A DNA stretch of 64,000 nucleotides from Glandiceps talaboti (GCF_964340395.1 NC_135567.1:4347399-4411398); one strand, 5' to 3'. Shown: positions 20,001-32,850, counted from the first letter of the stretch. Notes: generated from the sequence alone by a model not told the origin. Numbers and translations: made by a program.

Positions 20001-23000
20001 TGTAGACTGAAGTCTATGGTAATAGTCTAGTCAGTGAGTATTTCTATGTGTACAAGTGTAGACTATAGTCTATGGTAATAGTCTAGTCAGTGAGTATTTC
20101 TATGTGTACAAGTGTAGACTGAAGTCTATGGTAATAGTCTAGTCAGTGAGTATTTATATGTGTACTAGTGTAGACTGAAGTCTATGGTAATAGTCTAGTC
20201 AGTGAGTATTTCTATGTGTACTAGTGTAGACTATAGTAATAGTCTAGTCAGTGAGTATTTCTATGTGTACAAGTGTAGACTGAAGTCTATGGTAATAGTC
20301 TAGTCAGTGAGTATTTCTATGTGTACAAGTGTAGAATGAAGTCTAAGGTAATACCCTAGTCAGTGAGTATTTCTATGTGTACAAGTGTAGACTGAAGTCT
20401 ATGGTAATAGTCTAGTCAGTGAGTATTTCTATGTGTACAAGTGTAGACTGAAGTCTATGGTAATAGTCTAGTCAGTGAGTATTTCTATGTGTACAAGTGT
20501 AGACTATAGTCTAAGGTAATAGTCTAGTCAGTGAGTATTTCTATGTGTACAAGTGTAGACTGAAGTCTATGGTAATAGTCTAGTCAGTGAGTATTTATAT
20601 GTGTACAAGTGTAGACTGAAGTCTATGGTAATAGTCTAGTCAGTGAGTATTTCTATGTGTACAAGTGTAGACCATAGTCTATGGTAATAGTCTAGTCAGT
20701 GAGTATTTATATGTGTACAAGTGTACACTGAAGTCTATGGTAATAGTCTAGTCAGTGAGTATTTCTATGTGTACAAGTGTAGACTGAAGTCTATGGTAAT
20801 AGTATGGTCAGTGAGTATTTCTAAGTGTACAAGTGTAGACTGAAGTCTATGGTAATAGTCTAGTCAGTGAGTATTTCTATGTGTACAAGTGTAGACTGAA
20901 GTCTATGGTAATAGTCTAGTCAGTGAGTATTTCTATGTGTACAAGTGTAGACTGAAGTCTATGGTAATAGTCTAGTCAGTGAGTATTTCTATGTGTACAA
21001 GTGTAGACTGAAGTCTATGGTAATAGTCTAGTCAGTGAGTATTTCTATGTGTACAAGTGTAGACTATAGTCTAAGGTAATAGTCTAGTCAGTGAGTATTT
21101 CTATGTGTACAAATGTAGACTGAAGTCTATGGTAATAGTCTAGTCAGTGAGTATTTATATGTGTACTAGTGTAGACTGAAGTCTATGGTAATAGTCTAGT
21201 CAGTGAGTATTTCTATGTGTACTAGTGTAGACTATAGTAATAGTCTAGTCAGTGAGTATTTCTATGTGTACAAGTGTAGACTGAAGTCTATGGTAATAGT
21301 CTAGTCAGTGAGTATTTCTATGTGTACAAGTGTAGACTGAAGTCTAAGGTAATAGCCTAGTCAGTGAGTATTTCTATGTGTACAAGTGAAGACTGAAGTC
21401 TATGGTAATAGTCTAGTCAGTGAGTATTTCTATGTGTACAAGTGTAGACTGAAGTCTATGGTAATAGTCTAGTCAGTGAGTATTTCTATGTGTACAAGTG
21501 TAGACTATAGTCTAAGGTAATAGTCTAGTCAGTGAGTATTTCTATGTGTACAAGTGAAGACTGAAGTCTATGGTAATAGTCTAGTCAGTGAGTATTTCTA
21601 TGTGTACAAGTGTAGACTGAAGTCTATGGTAATAGTCTAGTCAGTGAGTATTTATATGTGTACAAGTGTAGACTGAAGTCTATGGTAATAGTCTAGTCAG
21701 TGAGTATTTCTATGTGTACAAGTGTAGACTATAGTCTATGGTAATAGTCTAGTCAGTGAGTATTTATATGTGTACAAGTGTAGACTGAAGTCTATGGTAA
21801 TAGTCTAGTCAGTGAGTATTTCTATGTGTACAAGTGTAGACTATAGTCTATGGTAATAGTCTAGTCAGTGAGTATTTCTATGTGTACAAGTGTAGACTGA
21901 AGTCTATGGTAATAGTCTAGTCAGTGAGTATTTATATGTGTACTAGTGTAGACTGAAGTCTATGGTAATAGTCTAGTCAGTGAGTATTTCTATGTGTACT
22001 AGTGTAGACTATAGTAATAGTCTAGTCAGTGAGTATTTCTATGTGTACAAGTGTAGACTGAAGTCTATGGTAATAGTCTAGTCAGTGAGTATTTCTATGT
22101 GTACAAGTGTAGAATGAAGTCTAAGGTAATACCCTAGTCAGTGAGTATTTCTATGTGTACAAGTGTAGACTGAAGTCTATGGTAATAGTCTAGTCAGTGA
22201 GTATTTCTATGTGTACAAGTGTAGACTGAAGTCTATGGTAATAGTCTAGTCAGTGAGTATTTCTATGTGTACAAGTGTAGACCATAGTCTATGGTAATAG
22301 TCTAGTCAGTGAGTATTTATATGTGTACAAGTGTACACTGAAGTCTATGGTAATAGTCTAGTCAGTGAGTATTTCTATGTGTACAAGTGTAGACTGAAGT
22401 CTATGGTAATAGTATGGTCAGTGAGTATTTCTAAGTGTACAAGTGTAGACTGAAGTCTATGGTAATAGTCTAGTCAGTGAGTATTTCTATGTGTACAAGT
22501 GTAGACTGAAGTCTATGGTAATAGTCTAGTCAGTGAGTATTTCTATGTGTACAAGTGTAGACTGAAGTCTATGGTAATAGTCTAGTCAGTGAGTATTTCT
22601 ATGTGTACAAGTGTAGACTGAAGTCTATGGTAATAGTCTAGTCAGTGAGTATTTCTATGTGTACAAGTGTAGACTATAGTCTAAGGTAATAGTCTAGTCA
22701 GTGAGTATTTCTATGTGTACAAATGTAGACTGAAGTCTATGGTAATAGTCTAGTCAGTGAGTATTTATATGTGTACTAGTGTAGACTGAAGTCTATGGTA
22801 ATAGTCTAGTCAGTGAGTATTTCTATGTGTACTAGTGTAGACTATAGTAATAGTCTAGTCAGTGAGTATTTCTATGTGTACAAGTGTAGACTGAAGTCTA
22901 TGGTAATAGTCTAGTCAGTGAGTATTTCTATGTGTACAAGTGTAGACTGAAGTCTAAGGTAATAGCCTAGTCAGTGAGTATTTCTATGTGTACAAGTGAA

Positions 23001-26000
23001 GACTGAAGTCTATGGTAATAGTCTAGTCAGTGAGTATTTCTATGTGTACAAGTGTAGACTGAAGTCTATGGTAATAGTCTAGTCAGTGAGTATTTCTATG
23101 TGTACAAGTGTAGACTATAGTCTAAGGTAATAGTCTAGTCAGTGAGTATTTCTATGTGTACAAGTGAAGACTGAAGTCTATGGTAATAGTCTAGTCAGTG
23201 AGTATTTCTATGTGTACAAGTGTAGACTGAAGTCTATGGTAATAGTCTAGTCAGTGAGTATTTATATGTGTACAAGTGTAGACTGAAGTCTATGGTAATA
23301 GTCTAGTCAGTGAGTATTTCTATGTGTACAAGTGTAGACTATAGTCTATGGTAATAGTCTAGTCAGTGAGTATTTATATGTGTACAAGTGTAGACTGAAG
23401 TCTATGGTAATAGTCTAGTCAGTGAGTATTTCTATGTGTACAAGTGTAGACTATAGTCTATGGTAATAGTCTAGTCAGTGAGTATTTCTATGTGTACAAG
23501 TGTAGACTGAAGTCTATGGTAATAGTCTAGTCAGTGAGTATTTATATGTGTACTAGTGTAGACTGAAGTCTATGGTAATAGTCTAGTCAGTGAGTATTTC
23601 TATGTGTACTAGTGTAGACTATAGTAATAGTCTAGTCAGTGAGTATTTCTATGTGTACAAGTGTAGACTGAAGTCTATGGTAATAGTCTAGTCAGTGAGT
23701 ATTTCTATGTGTACAAGTGTAGAATGAAGTCTAAGGTAATACCCTAGTCAGTGAGTATTTCTATGTGTACAAGTGTAGACTGAAGTCTATGGTAATAGTC
23801 TAGTCAGTGAGTATTTCTATGTGTACAAGTGTAGACTGAAGTCTATGGTAATAGTCTAGTCAGTGAGTATTTCTATGTGTACAAGTGTAGACTATAGTCT
23901 AAGGTAATAGTCTAGTCAGTGAGTATTTCTATGTGTACAAGTGTAGACTGAAGTCTATGGTAATAGTCTAGTCAGTGAGTATTTATATGTGTACAAGTGT
24001 AGACTGAAGTCTATGGTAATAGTCTAGTCAGTGAGTATTTCTATGTGTACAAGTGTAGACCATAGTCTATGGTAATAGTCTAGTCAGTGAGTATTTATAT
24101 GTGTACAAGTGTAGACTGAAGTCTATGGTAATAGTCTAGTCAGTGAGTATTTCTATGTGTACAAGTGTAGACTGAAGTCTATGGTAATAGTATGGTCAGT
24201 GAGTATTTCTAAGTGTACAAGTGTAGACTGAAGTCTATGGTAATAGTCTAGTCAGTGAGTATTTCTATGTGTACAAGTGTAGACTGAAGTCTATGGTAAT
24301 AGTCTAGTCAGTGAGTATTTCTATGTGTACAAGTGTAGACTGAAGTCTATGGTAATAGTCTAGTCAGTGAGTATTTCTATGTGTACAAGTGTAGACTGAA
24401 GTCTATGGTAATAGTCTAGTCAGTGAGTATTTCTATGTGTACAAGTGTAGACTATAGTCTAAGGTAATAGTCTAGTCAGTGAGTATTTCTATGTGTACAA
24501 ATGTAGACTGAAGTCTATGGTAATAGTCTAGTCAGTGAGTATTTATATGTGTACTAGTGTAGACTGAAGTCTATGGTAATAGTCTAGTCAGTGAGTATTT
24601 CTATGTGTACTAGTGTAGACTATAGTAATAGTCTAGTCAGTGAGTATTTCTATGTGTACAAGTGTAGACTGAAGTCTATGGTAATAGTCTAGTCAGTGAG
24701 TATTTCTATGTGTACAAGTGTACACTGAAGTCTAAGGTAATAGCCTAGTCAGTGAGTATTTCTATGTGTACAAGTGTAGACTGAAGTCTATGGTAATAGT
24801 CTAGTCAGTGAGTATTTCTATGTGTACAAGTGTAGACTGAAGTCTATGGTAATAGTCTAGTCAGTGAGTATTTCTATGTGTACAAGTGTAGACTATAGTC
24901 TAAGGTAATAGTCTAGTCAGTGAGTATTTCTATGTGTATAAGTGTAGACTGAAGTCTATGGTAATAGTCTAGTCAGTGAGTATTTCTATGTGTACAAGTG
25001 TAGACTGAAGTCTATGGTAATAGTCTAGTCAGTGAGTATTTCTATGTGTACAAGTGTAGACTGAAGTCTATGGTAACAGTCTAGTCAGTGAGTATTTCTA
25101 TGTGTACAAGTGTAGACTATAGTCTATGGTAATAGTCTAGTCAGTGAGTATTTATATGTGTACAAGTGTAGACTGAAGTATATGGTAATAGTCTACATTT
25201 GTAGTCAGTGAGTATTTCTATGTGTACAAGTGTAGACTGAAGTCTATGGTAATAGTCTAGTCAGTGAGTATTTCTATGTGTACAAGTGTAGACTGAAGTC
25301 TATGGTAATAGTCTAGTCAGTGAGTATTTCTATGTGTACAAGTGTAGACTATAGTCTATGGTAATAGTCTAGTCAGTGAGTATTACTATGTGTACAAGTG
25401 TAGACTGAAGTCTATGGTAATAGTCTAGTCAGTGAGTATTTCTATGTGTACAAGTGTAGACTATAGTCTATGGTAATAGTCTAGTCAGTGAGTATTTATA
25501 TGTGTACAAGTGTAGACTGAAGTCTATGGTAATAGTCTAGTCAGTGAGTATTTCTATGTGTACAAGTGTAGACTGAAGTCTATGGTAATAGTATGGTCAG
25601 TGAGTATTTATATGTGTACAAGTGTAGACTGAAGTCTATGGTAATAGTCTAGTCAGTGAGTATTTCTATGTGTACAAGTGTAGACTGAAGTCTATGGTAA
25701 TAGTCTAGTCAGTGAGTATTTCTATGTGTACAAGTGTAGACTATAGTCTAAGGTAATAGTCTAGTCAGTGAGTATTTCTATGTGTACAAATGTAGACTGA
25801 AGTCTATGGTAATAGTCTAGTCAGTGAGTATTTCTATGTGTACAAGTGTAGACTGAAGTCTATGGTAATAGTCTAGTCAGTGAGTATTTCTATGTGTACA
25901 AGTGTAGACTGAAGTCTAAGGTAATAGCCTAGTCAGTGAGTATTTCTATGTGTACAAGTGAAGACTGAAGTCTATGGTAATAGTCTAGTCAGTGAGTATT

Positions 26001-29000
26001 TCTATGTGTACAAGTGTAGACTGAAGTCTATGGTAATAGTCTAGTCAGTGAGTATTTCTATGTGTACAAGTGTAGACTATAGTCTAAGGTAATAGTCTAG
26101 TCAGTGAGTATTTCTATGTGTACAAGTGAAGACTGAAGTCTATGGTAATAGTCTAGTCAGTGAGTATTTCTATGTGTACAAGTGTAGACTGAAGTCTATG
26201 GTAATAGTCTAGTCAGTGAGTATTTATATGTGTACAAGTGTAGACTGAAGTCTATGGTAATAGTCTAGTCAGTGAGTATTTCTATGTGTACAAGTGTAGA
26301 CTATAGTCTATGGTAATAGTCTAGTCAGTGAGTATTTATATGTGTACAAGTGTAGACTGAAGTCTATGGTAATAGTCTAGTCAGTGAGTATTTCTATGTG
26401 TACAAGTGTAGACTATAGTCTATGGTAATAGTCTAGTCAGTGAGTATTTCTATGTGTACAAGTGTAGACTGAAGTCTATGGTAATAGTCTAGTCAGTGAG
26501 TATTTATATGTGTACTAGTGTAGACTGAAGTCTATGGTAATAGTCTAGTCAGTGAGTATTTCTATGTGTACTAGTGTAGACTATAGTAATAGTCTAGTCA
26601 GTGAGTATTTCTATGTGTACAAGTGTAGACTGAAGTCTATGGTAATAGTCTAGTCAGTGAGTATTTCTATGTGTACAAGTGTAGAATGAAGTCTAAGGTA
26701 ATACCCTAGTCAGTGAGTATTTCTATGTGTACAAGTGTAGACTGAAGTCTATGGTAATAGTCTAGTCAGTGAGTATTTCTATGTGTACAAGTGTAGACTG
26801 AAGTCTATGGTAATAGTCTAGTCAGTGAGTATTTCTATGTGTACAAGTGTAGACTATAGTCTAAGGTAATAGTCTAGTCAGTGAGTATTTCTATGTGTAC
26901 AAGTGTAGACTGAAGTCTATGGTAATAGTCTAGTCAGTGAGTATTTATATGTGTACAAGTGTAGACTGAAGTCTATGGTAATAGTCTAGTCAGTGAGTAT
27001 TTCTATGTGTACAAGTGTAGACCATAGTCTATGGTAATAGTCTAGTCAGTGAGTATTTATATGTGTACAAGTGTAGACTGAAGTCTATGGTAATAGTCTA
27101 GTCAGTGAGTATTTCTATGTGTACAAGTGTAGACTGAAGTCTATGGTAATAGTATGGTCAGTGAGTATTTCTAAGTGTACAAGTGTAGACTGAAGTCTAT
27201 GGTAATAGTCTAGTCAGTGAGTATTTCTATGTGTACAAGTGTAGACTGAAGTCTATGGTAATAGTCTAGTCAGTGAGTATTTCTATGTGTACAAGTGTAG
27301 ACTGAAGTCTATGGTAATAGTCTAGTCAGTGAGTATTTCTATGTGTACAAGTGTAGACTGAAGTCTATGGTAATAGTCTAGTCAGTGAGTATTTCTATGT
27401 GTACAAGTGTAGACTATAGTCTAAGGTAATAGTCTAGTCAGTGAGTATTTCTATGTGTACAAATGTAGACTGAAGTCTATGGTAATAGTCTAGTCAGTGA
27501 GTATTTATATGTGTACTAGTGTAGACTGAAGTCTATGGTAATAGTCTAGTCAGTGAGTATTTCTATGTGTACTAGTGTAGACTATAGTAATAGTCTAGTC
27601 AGTGAGTATTTCTATGTGTACAAGTGTAGACTGAAGTCTATGGTAATAGTCTAGTCAGTGAGTATTTCTATGTGTACAAGTGTACACTGAAGTCTAAGGT
27701 AATAGCCTAGTCAGTGAGTATTTCTATGTGTACAAGTGTAGACTGAAGTCTATGGTAATAGTCTAGTCAGTGAGTATTTCTATGTGTACAAGTGTAGACT
27801 GAAGTCTATGGTAATAGTCTAGTCAGTGAGTATTTCTATGTGTACAAGTGTAGACTATAGTCTAAGGTAATAGTCTAGTCAGTGAGTATTTCTATGTGTA
27901 TAAGTGTAGACTGAAGTCTATGGTAATAGTCTAGTCAGTGAGTATTTCTATGTGTACAAGTGTAGACTGAAGTCTATGGTAATAGTCTAGTCAGTGAGTA
28001 TTTCTATGTGTACAAGTGTAGACTGAAGTCTATGGTAACAGTCTAGTCAGTGAGTATTTCTATGTGTACAAGTGTAGACTATAGTCTATGGTAATAGTCT
28101 AGTCAGTGAGTATTTATATGTGTACAAGTGTAGACTGAAGTATATGGTAATAGTCTACATTTGTAGTCAGTGAGTATTTCTATGTGTACAAGTGTAGACT
28201 GAAGTCTATGGTAATAGTCTAGTCAGTGAGTATTTCTATGTGTACAAGTGTAGACTGAAGTCTATGGTAATAGTCTAGTCAGTGAGTATTTCTATGTGTA
28301 CAAGTGTAGACTATAGTCTATGGTAATAGTCTAGTCAGTGAGTATTACTATGTGTACAAGTGTAGACTGAAGTCTATGGTAATAGTCTAGTCAGTGAGTA
28401 TTTCTATGTGTACAAGTGTAGACTATAGTCTATGGTAATAGTCTAGTCAGTGAGTATTTATATGTGTACAAGTGTAGACTGAAGTCTATGGTAATAGTCT
28501 AGTCAGTGAGTATTTCTATGTGTACAAGTGTAGACTGAAGTCTATGGTAATAGTATGGTCAGTGAGTATTTATATGTGTACAAGTGTAGACTGAAGTCTA
28601 TGGTAATAGTCTAGTCAGTGAGTATTTCTATGTGTACAAGTGTAGACTGAAGTCTATGGTAATAGTCTAGTCAGTGAGTATTTCTATGTGTACAAGTGTA
28701 GACTATAGTCTAAGGTAATAGTCTAGTCAGTGAGTATTTCTATGTGTACAAATGTAGACTGAAGTCTATGGTAATAGTCTAGTCAGTGAGTATTTCTATG
28801 TGTACAAGTGTAGACTGAAGTCTATGGTAATAGTCTAGTCAGTGAGTATTTCTATGTGTACAAGTGTAGACTGAAGTCTATGGTAATAGTCTAGTCAGTG
28901 AGTATTTCTATGTGTACAAGTGTAGACTGAAGTCTATGGTAATAGTCTAGTCAGTGAGTATTTCTATGTGTACAAGTGTAGACTATAGTCTATGGTAATA

Positions 29001-29828
29001 GTCTAGTCAGTGAGTATTTATATGTGTACTAGTGTAGACTGAAGTCTTTGGTAATAGTCTAGTCAGTGAGTATTTCTAAGTGTACAAGTGTAGACTGAAG
29101 TCTATGGTAATAGTCTAGTCAGTGGGTATTTCTATGTGTACAAGTGTAGACTGAAGTCTATGGTAATAGTCTAGTCAGTGAGTATTTCTATGTGTACAAG
29201 TGTAGACTGAAGTCTATGGTAATAGTCTAGTCAGTGAGTATTTCTATGTGTACAAGTGTAGACTGAAGTCTAAGGTAATAGTCTAGTCAGTGAGTATTTA
29301 TATGTGTACAAGTGTAGACTGAAGTCTATGGTAATAGTCTAGTCAGTGAGTATTTCTATGTGTACAAGTGTAGACTGAAGTCTATGGTAATAGTCTAGTC
29401 AGTGAGTATTTCTATGTGTACAAGTGTAGACAGAAGTCTATGGTAATAGTCTAGTCACTGAGTATTTCTATGTGTACTAGTGTAGACTGAAGTCTATGGT
29501 AATAGTCTAGTCAGTGAGTATTTCTATGTGTACAAGTGTAGACTGACGTCTATGGTAATAGTCTAGTCAGTGAGTATTTCTATGTGTACAAGTGTAGACT
29601 GAAGTCTATGGTAATAGTCTAGTCAGTGAGTATTTCTATGTGTACTAGTGTAGACTGAAGTCTATGGTAATAGTCTAGTCAGTGAGTATTTCTATGTGTA
29701 CAAGTGTAGACTATAGTCTATGGTAATAGTCTAGTCAGTGAGTATTTCTATGTGTACTAGTGTAGACTATAGTCTATGGTAATAGTCTAGTCAGTGAGTA
29801 TTTCTATGTGTAAAAGTTTAGACTATAG
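14099..29828. repeat. 56-bp satellite array with higher-order repeats
   Basis: About 281 head-to-tail copies of a 56-bp monomer. Landmarks in order are GTCTAGTCAGTGAGTATTTC, TATGTGTACAAGTG, TAGACTGAAGTCTA and TGGTAATA. Common variants are CTATAG for CTGAAG, ATTTATATG for ATTTCTATG, ACTAGTG for ACAAGTG and CTAAGG for CTATGG. A 49-bp monomer lacking TCTATGG recurs 12 times and marks blocks of 777 and 1001 bp that together form a 1778-bp higher-order repeat. Stop codons in every frame explain why no long reading frames occur. Each monomer holds a short dyad. Fully contained in the window, with degraded monomers at the edges. Confidence 0.98.
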
Positions 29829-29930
29829 TGAATGTCTGGTCTGTTAGTGTTTATTTGTACAAAAGTAGATTGCAGTCTACAATATCTATATTAATAGATT
29901 TGCAGTCTTACACATTATGTCTTAGTGGTA
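29829..29930. repeat. Degenerate edge monomers of the 56-bp array
   Basis: GTCTGGTCTGTTAGTGTTTA, TTTGTACAAAAGTAGATTG and CAGTCTAC align with the consensus at reduced identity, and a further trace may reach TTGCAGTCTTACAC near 29902. This is typical of satellite margins that escape homogenisation. Confidence 0.75.
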
Positions 29931-29994
29931 GTTAGGGAAAACACCTGTGAATATTTGGATTAACAAAGTGAAAATATTTCAGTGTCCTTGTAAT

Positions 29995-30195
29995 TAGACT
30001 ATGACCTTGAGCTTGGATCGAAAAGATCATGTGATAAGTGTGTTACCCATTCCCTAAAACCTATATATAGACACTTGTGTCATATCTGCAGCACTTTCAG
30101 GACCCTGCGATATTCAATACCTTCATATTTTGGTGATCTTGATACCAGTTGTCTTGGTAACAGAAGTTTGTAATAAAAGCAGCTCAGCAAATGCC
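29995..30195 (+). repeat. Diverged direct repeat, left copy
   Basis: Shares TGACCTTGAGCTTGGAT/TGACCTTGACTTTGGAT, GATCATGT, CACTTTCAG and CAGTTGTCTTGGTAACAG in order with 31083-31270. The two copies lie about 1.08 kb apart in the same orientation. A shorter third trace (GACTATGACCCTGAGCTTGA) is at about 31433. Confidence 0.7.
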
Positions 30196-30525
30196 TTTGC
30201 TGTATTTTTCCTGAAAGACTAAAAGATTTGATATTTTCTGTGGCTTTTTCATCACTGTAAAGATCTCATCTGATGTTTCCGACGGTAATTTAACAAGTCA
30301 TTGAGAATGACATAGCCCCCACTATGATTTGGTTTTAATTTAAGGAACTGGCAGTTTATGTTGTCATTTTGATGTTGATTCCTGTGCTTCTTATCTCAAG
30401 TAAAGATATTGCACCCAACAATGATACAATTAGTTTGATACACAAAAAATTACCATTAGATTTCTTGATATCACTACCCTGATCATGCAACAACACTTGT
30501 GAACCTAAATCAAACAGACTTAGAT
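30196..30525. other. Spacer, no gene seen
   Basis: AT-rich sequence without recognisable genes or repeats. Confidence 0.45.
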
Positions 30526-30603
30526 ATGTTGTGTCTGCTCGTTGGACATGGCACATGCCTACTCATGTTGTGTCTCCTCATTGGACACGGGACATACCTA
30601 CTC
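30526..30603 (+). repeat. 39-bp tandem duplication
   Basis: Two adjacent 39-bp copies (30526-30564 and 30565-30603), each starting ATGTTGTGTCT and ending CTACTC, with a few substitutions. The in-frame peptide repeat LCLLxGHGTxL is a by-product. Confidence 0.9.
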
Positions 30604-30680
30604 TTCAAGATGACGTCATGGAATAAACCATTCAACAAGAAAGGATGGGTCGGGTACGGGGTACGGGGGGGGGGACCTCT

Positions 30681-30982
30681 TCAAGCAATTCTGAGTTATG
30701 GCTTTGGACATGAAAACTGCACCAACAAAATGGCTGCCAGCCATCCATATCAGATTGTATCATGATGGAAATGAATATGCACATGTATGTCATAGAACAC
30801 TGTCCTAATACCAACTTTGAATGAGATCTGTTCAAGCATGTCTGAGTTATGGCTTTGGACATGGAAAATTCACAAACAAAATAGCTGCAAGGCAGCCATA
30901 TTGGATTGTATCATAAAACAAATTGACGTGCATATGTATGCCATAGTATGTTGCCCCTGTACCAGGTTTGAAAAAAATCGGT
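30681..30982 (+). repeat. Two ~151-bp imperfect tandem units of a dispersed element
   Basis: Both units carry TCAAGCA, TCTGAGTTATGGCTTTGGAC, an ACAAAATGGCTGC or ACAAAATAGCTGC block, a CAGCCAT block, GATTGTATCAT and a GCATATGTATG-like block. The second continues into GGTTTGAAAAAAATCGGTCC, GAAACAGCTCCGGACAGACG and a GATGGAACCCAATCC tail (to about 31075). This unit-plus-GACGGA-tail design is common in invertebrate non-autonomous repeats and resembles 7950-8120. Confidence 0.7.
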
Positions 30983-31082
30983 CCAGATGTCTCCAAGAAA
31001 CAGCTCCGGACAGACGGATAGATGGAACCCAATCCATAAGTCCCCATCCCGGACTTTGTCTGGCGGGAACTAATAATTACAA

Positions 31083-31270
31083 AAAGATGACCTTGACTTT
31101 GGATTGAGAGGATCATGTAATCAGTGAATTACTTGTCCCCAAAACCCTAAATACAAACACTTACATTATATCAATAGCACTTTCAGATTAGTATATTAAC
31201 ACTTTTCCTATAATTGGAGATATTGACAGCAGTTGTCTTGGTAACAGCTGTTTGTTACAAAACAACTTCA
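31083..31270 (+). repeat. Diverged direct repeat, right copy
   Basis: Partner of 29995-30195 (TGACCTTGACTTTGGATTGA ... CAGTTGTCTTGGTAACAG). The pair flanks the tandem-unit element, so together they may be parts of one larger composite element. Confidence 0.7.
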
Positions 31271-31462
31271 TATGTACTTTTTTCATGTTTTACGGAAATA
31301 TTTTATGTTTGGATATTTCCTTGGCCATCTTACAGCTCTACTGGTCATATCTGATGAAAGTATACAGAAAGGTTTCAATGAATGTTTCGATAAAACTTAA
31401 AAGTCCAACAAATTAAGTAGACCTTGAATTTTGACTATGACCCTGAGCTTGAATCGAAAAGG

Positions 31463-31605
31463 TCTCTGTTTGTTCACTGTATCTGGGGCAGGGACCAGGA
31501 CACTAATTTTTCTAGATGTTTCTTGTATTTGGGTAGGGACCAGGACACTAATTTTTCTTCTCTGTTTGTTCACTATATTTGGGGCATGAACCAGGACACC
31601 ACACA
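31463..31605 (+). repeat. Three ~47-bp imperfect tandem units
   Basis: Units share TGTTTGTTCACT(G/A)TAT or a variant, then GGGACCAGGACAC or GAACCAGGACACC. The first two end in TAATTTTTCT. Open frames of about 66-69 codons cross them on both strands and are attributed to the repeat. Confidence 0.75.
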
Positions 31606-32850
31606 CCTACCAACAACTCAATGATGGTGAAGTACCTTTTAGTGATCATAAATGACTGGAAAGAATTCAACCTATTTTACAAAAGTTCAATGATACTGTA
31701 CTGTACACTGGCAATACAATGTATGTCAATAATAAATAAAATTATATGGGAGACAATTTCAGGAGATAACTTGGTTATGACGTGAACCATTCATTGCATT
31801 ATTTTGAAGAGGATATTTTATTTTTACACATTTTTTTTTAATTTGATACTTTTAATTCCACATTATAGTTTACTTTAATACAAAGGTAACAACACTCTGA
31901 AATTTCTACTTTATAGTTACCATAGTTACCAAGAATGTTGAATAAAATGGTTATTATTTTGAAAGGAAAATAGAACTTGTCTGTTTTATTTGTTGTCACA
32001 CGTTACCCCTAAAGTTAACACGCAGACAGACAGACAGACACAATTATACATATATACATACATACACTATCTGTACAAGTGAATGTGTCTACTATTCTCT
32101 ACATAGTCTATACCTAGGTAACCATATTGGTTCATTACCCATACATCAGATATGATTATATCATATCAACCACAAATACTGTATGAGTCATATCTTGACA
32201 AAATTACGTTTACAACATCAGGGGAAATAAATATCTGGTTGCTATGAATATATTCACAAAGTCTATTTTAATATCTGTAAGTAACTTACATATATAAACA
32301 GGGGTACATAGTGCATGCCAGCTACGGTCAGGTGAGGCAAGCCCTGAATTCAATGGCAAATTTGAAATTAATAGCAAATAAATTACAATGATTTCCTTGT
32401 GTATGTTAAATTTAACTTGCAGTCAAGTAGGTCTTAGATTTGTATTTTCCTGATTGATCTTGACTATGTCTTTCAAAACACAAAGTGTGTTGAGAGAGCA
32501 CACTCAAGATCAACCAGCTAATATACCACTTGTAAGCTAACATTGGTCAAAGTGTAAACTTGTGATTTTGTCAACAATTGACTTCATCATTATAAGCAAT
32601 TTAGTTTGAAAAGAATATGAAATGTAGAAACTGACATTTGCTGACTCAGTACAGAGGTTTAGTATTATTGAAGAACCCAATATAGGCATGCTTTCTTTAG
32701 GGGATGGCCAACTTCATTCCATAAAAGGGATGTGCTACCTTGGTGACACAAGTACTCATTTGAAGCATAATTATGAATACAATAATACAAACATTTCTGA
32801 TTAAGTTCTCAAGAAATAAAGGTTTTATTTGATATATCTTGAATTATTGC
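31606..32850. other. AT-rich region, no gene seen
   Basis: Holds a short CAGA run near 32023-32040 and scattered A/T tracts. No exon, RNA gene or recognisable element was identified. Confidence 0.5.

Noticed and set aside
14099-29828. AP-1-like sites in the 56-bp monomer
   Set aside because: AGTCAGTGAGT contains neither TGAGTCA nor its usual variants.
32445-32520. Weak inverted repeat around TTGATCTTGA and TCAAGATCAA
   Set aside because: Arms are about 10 bp with a long, mismatched centre; not distinguishable from chance.
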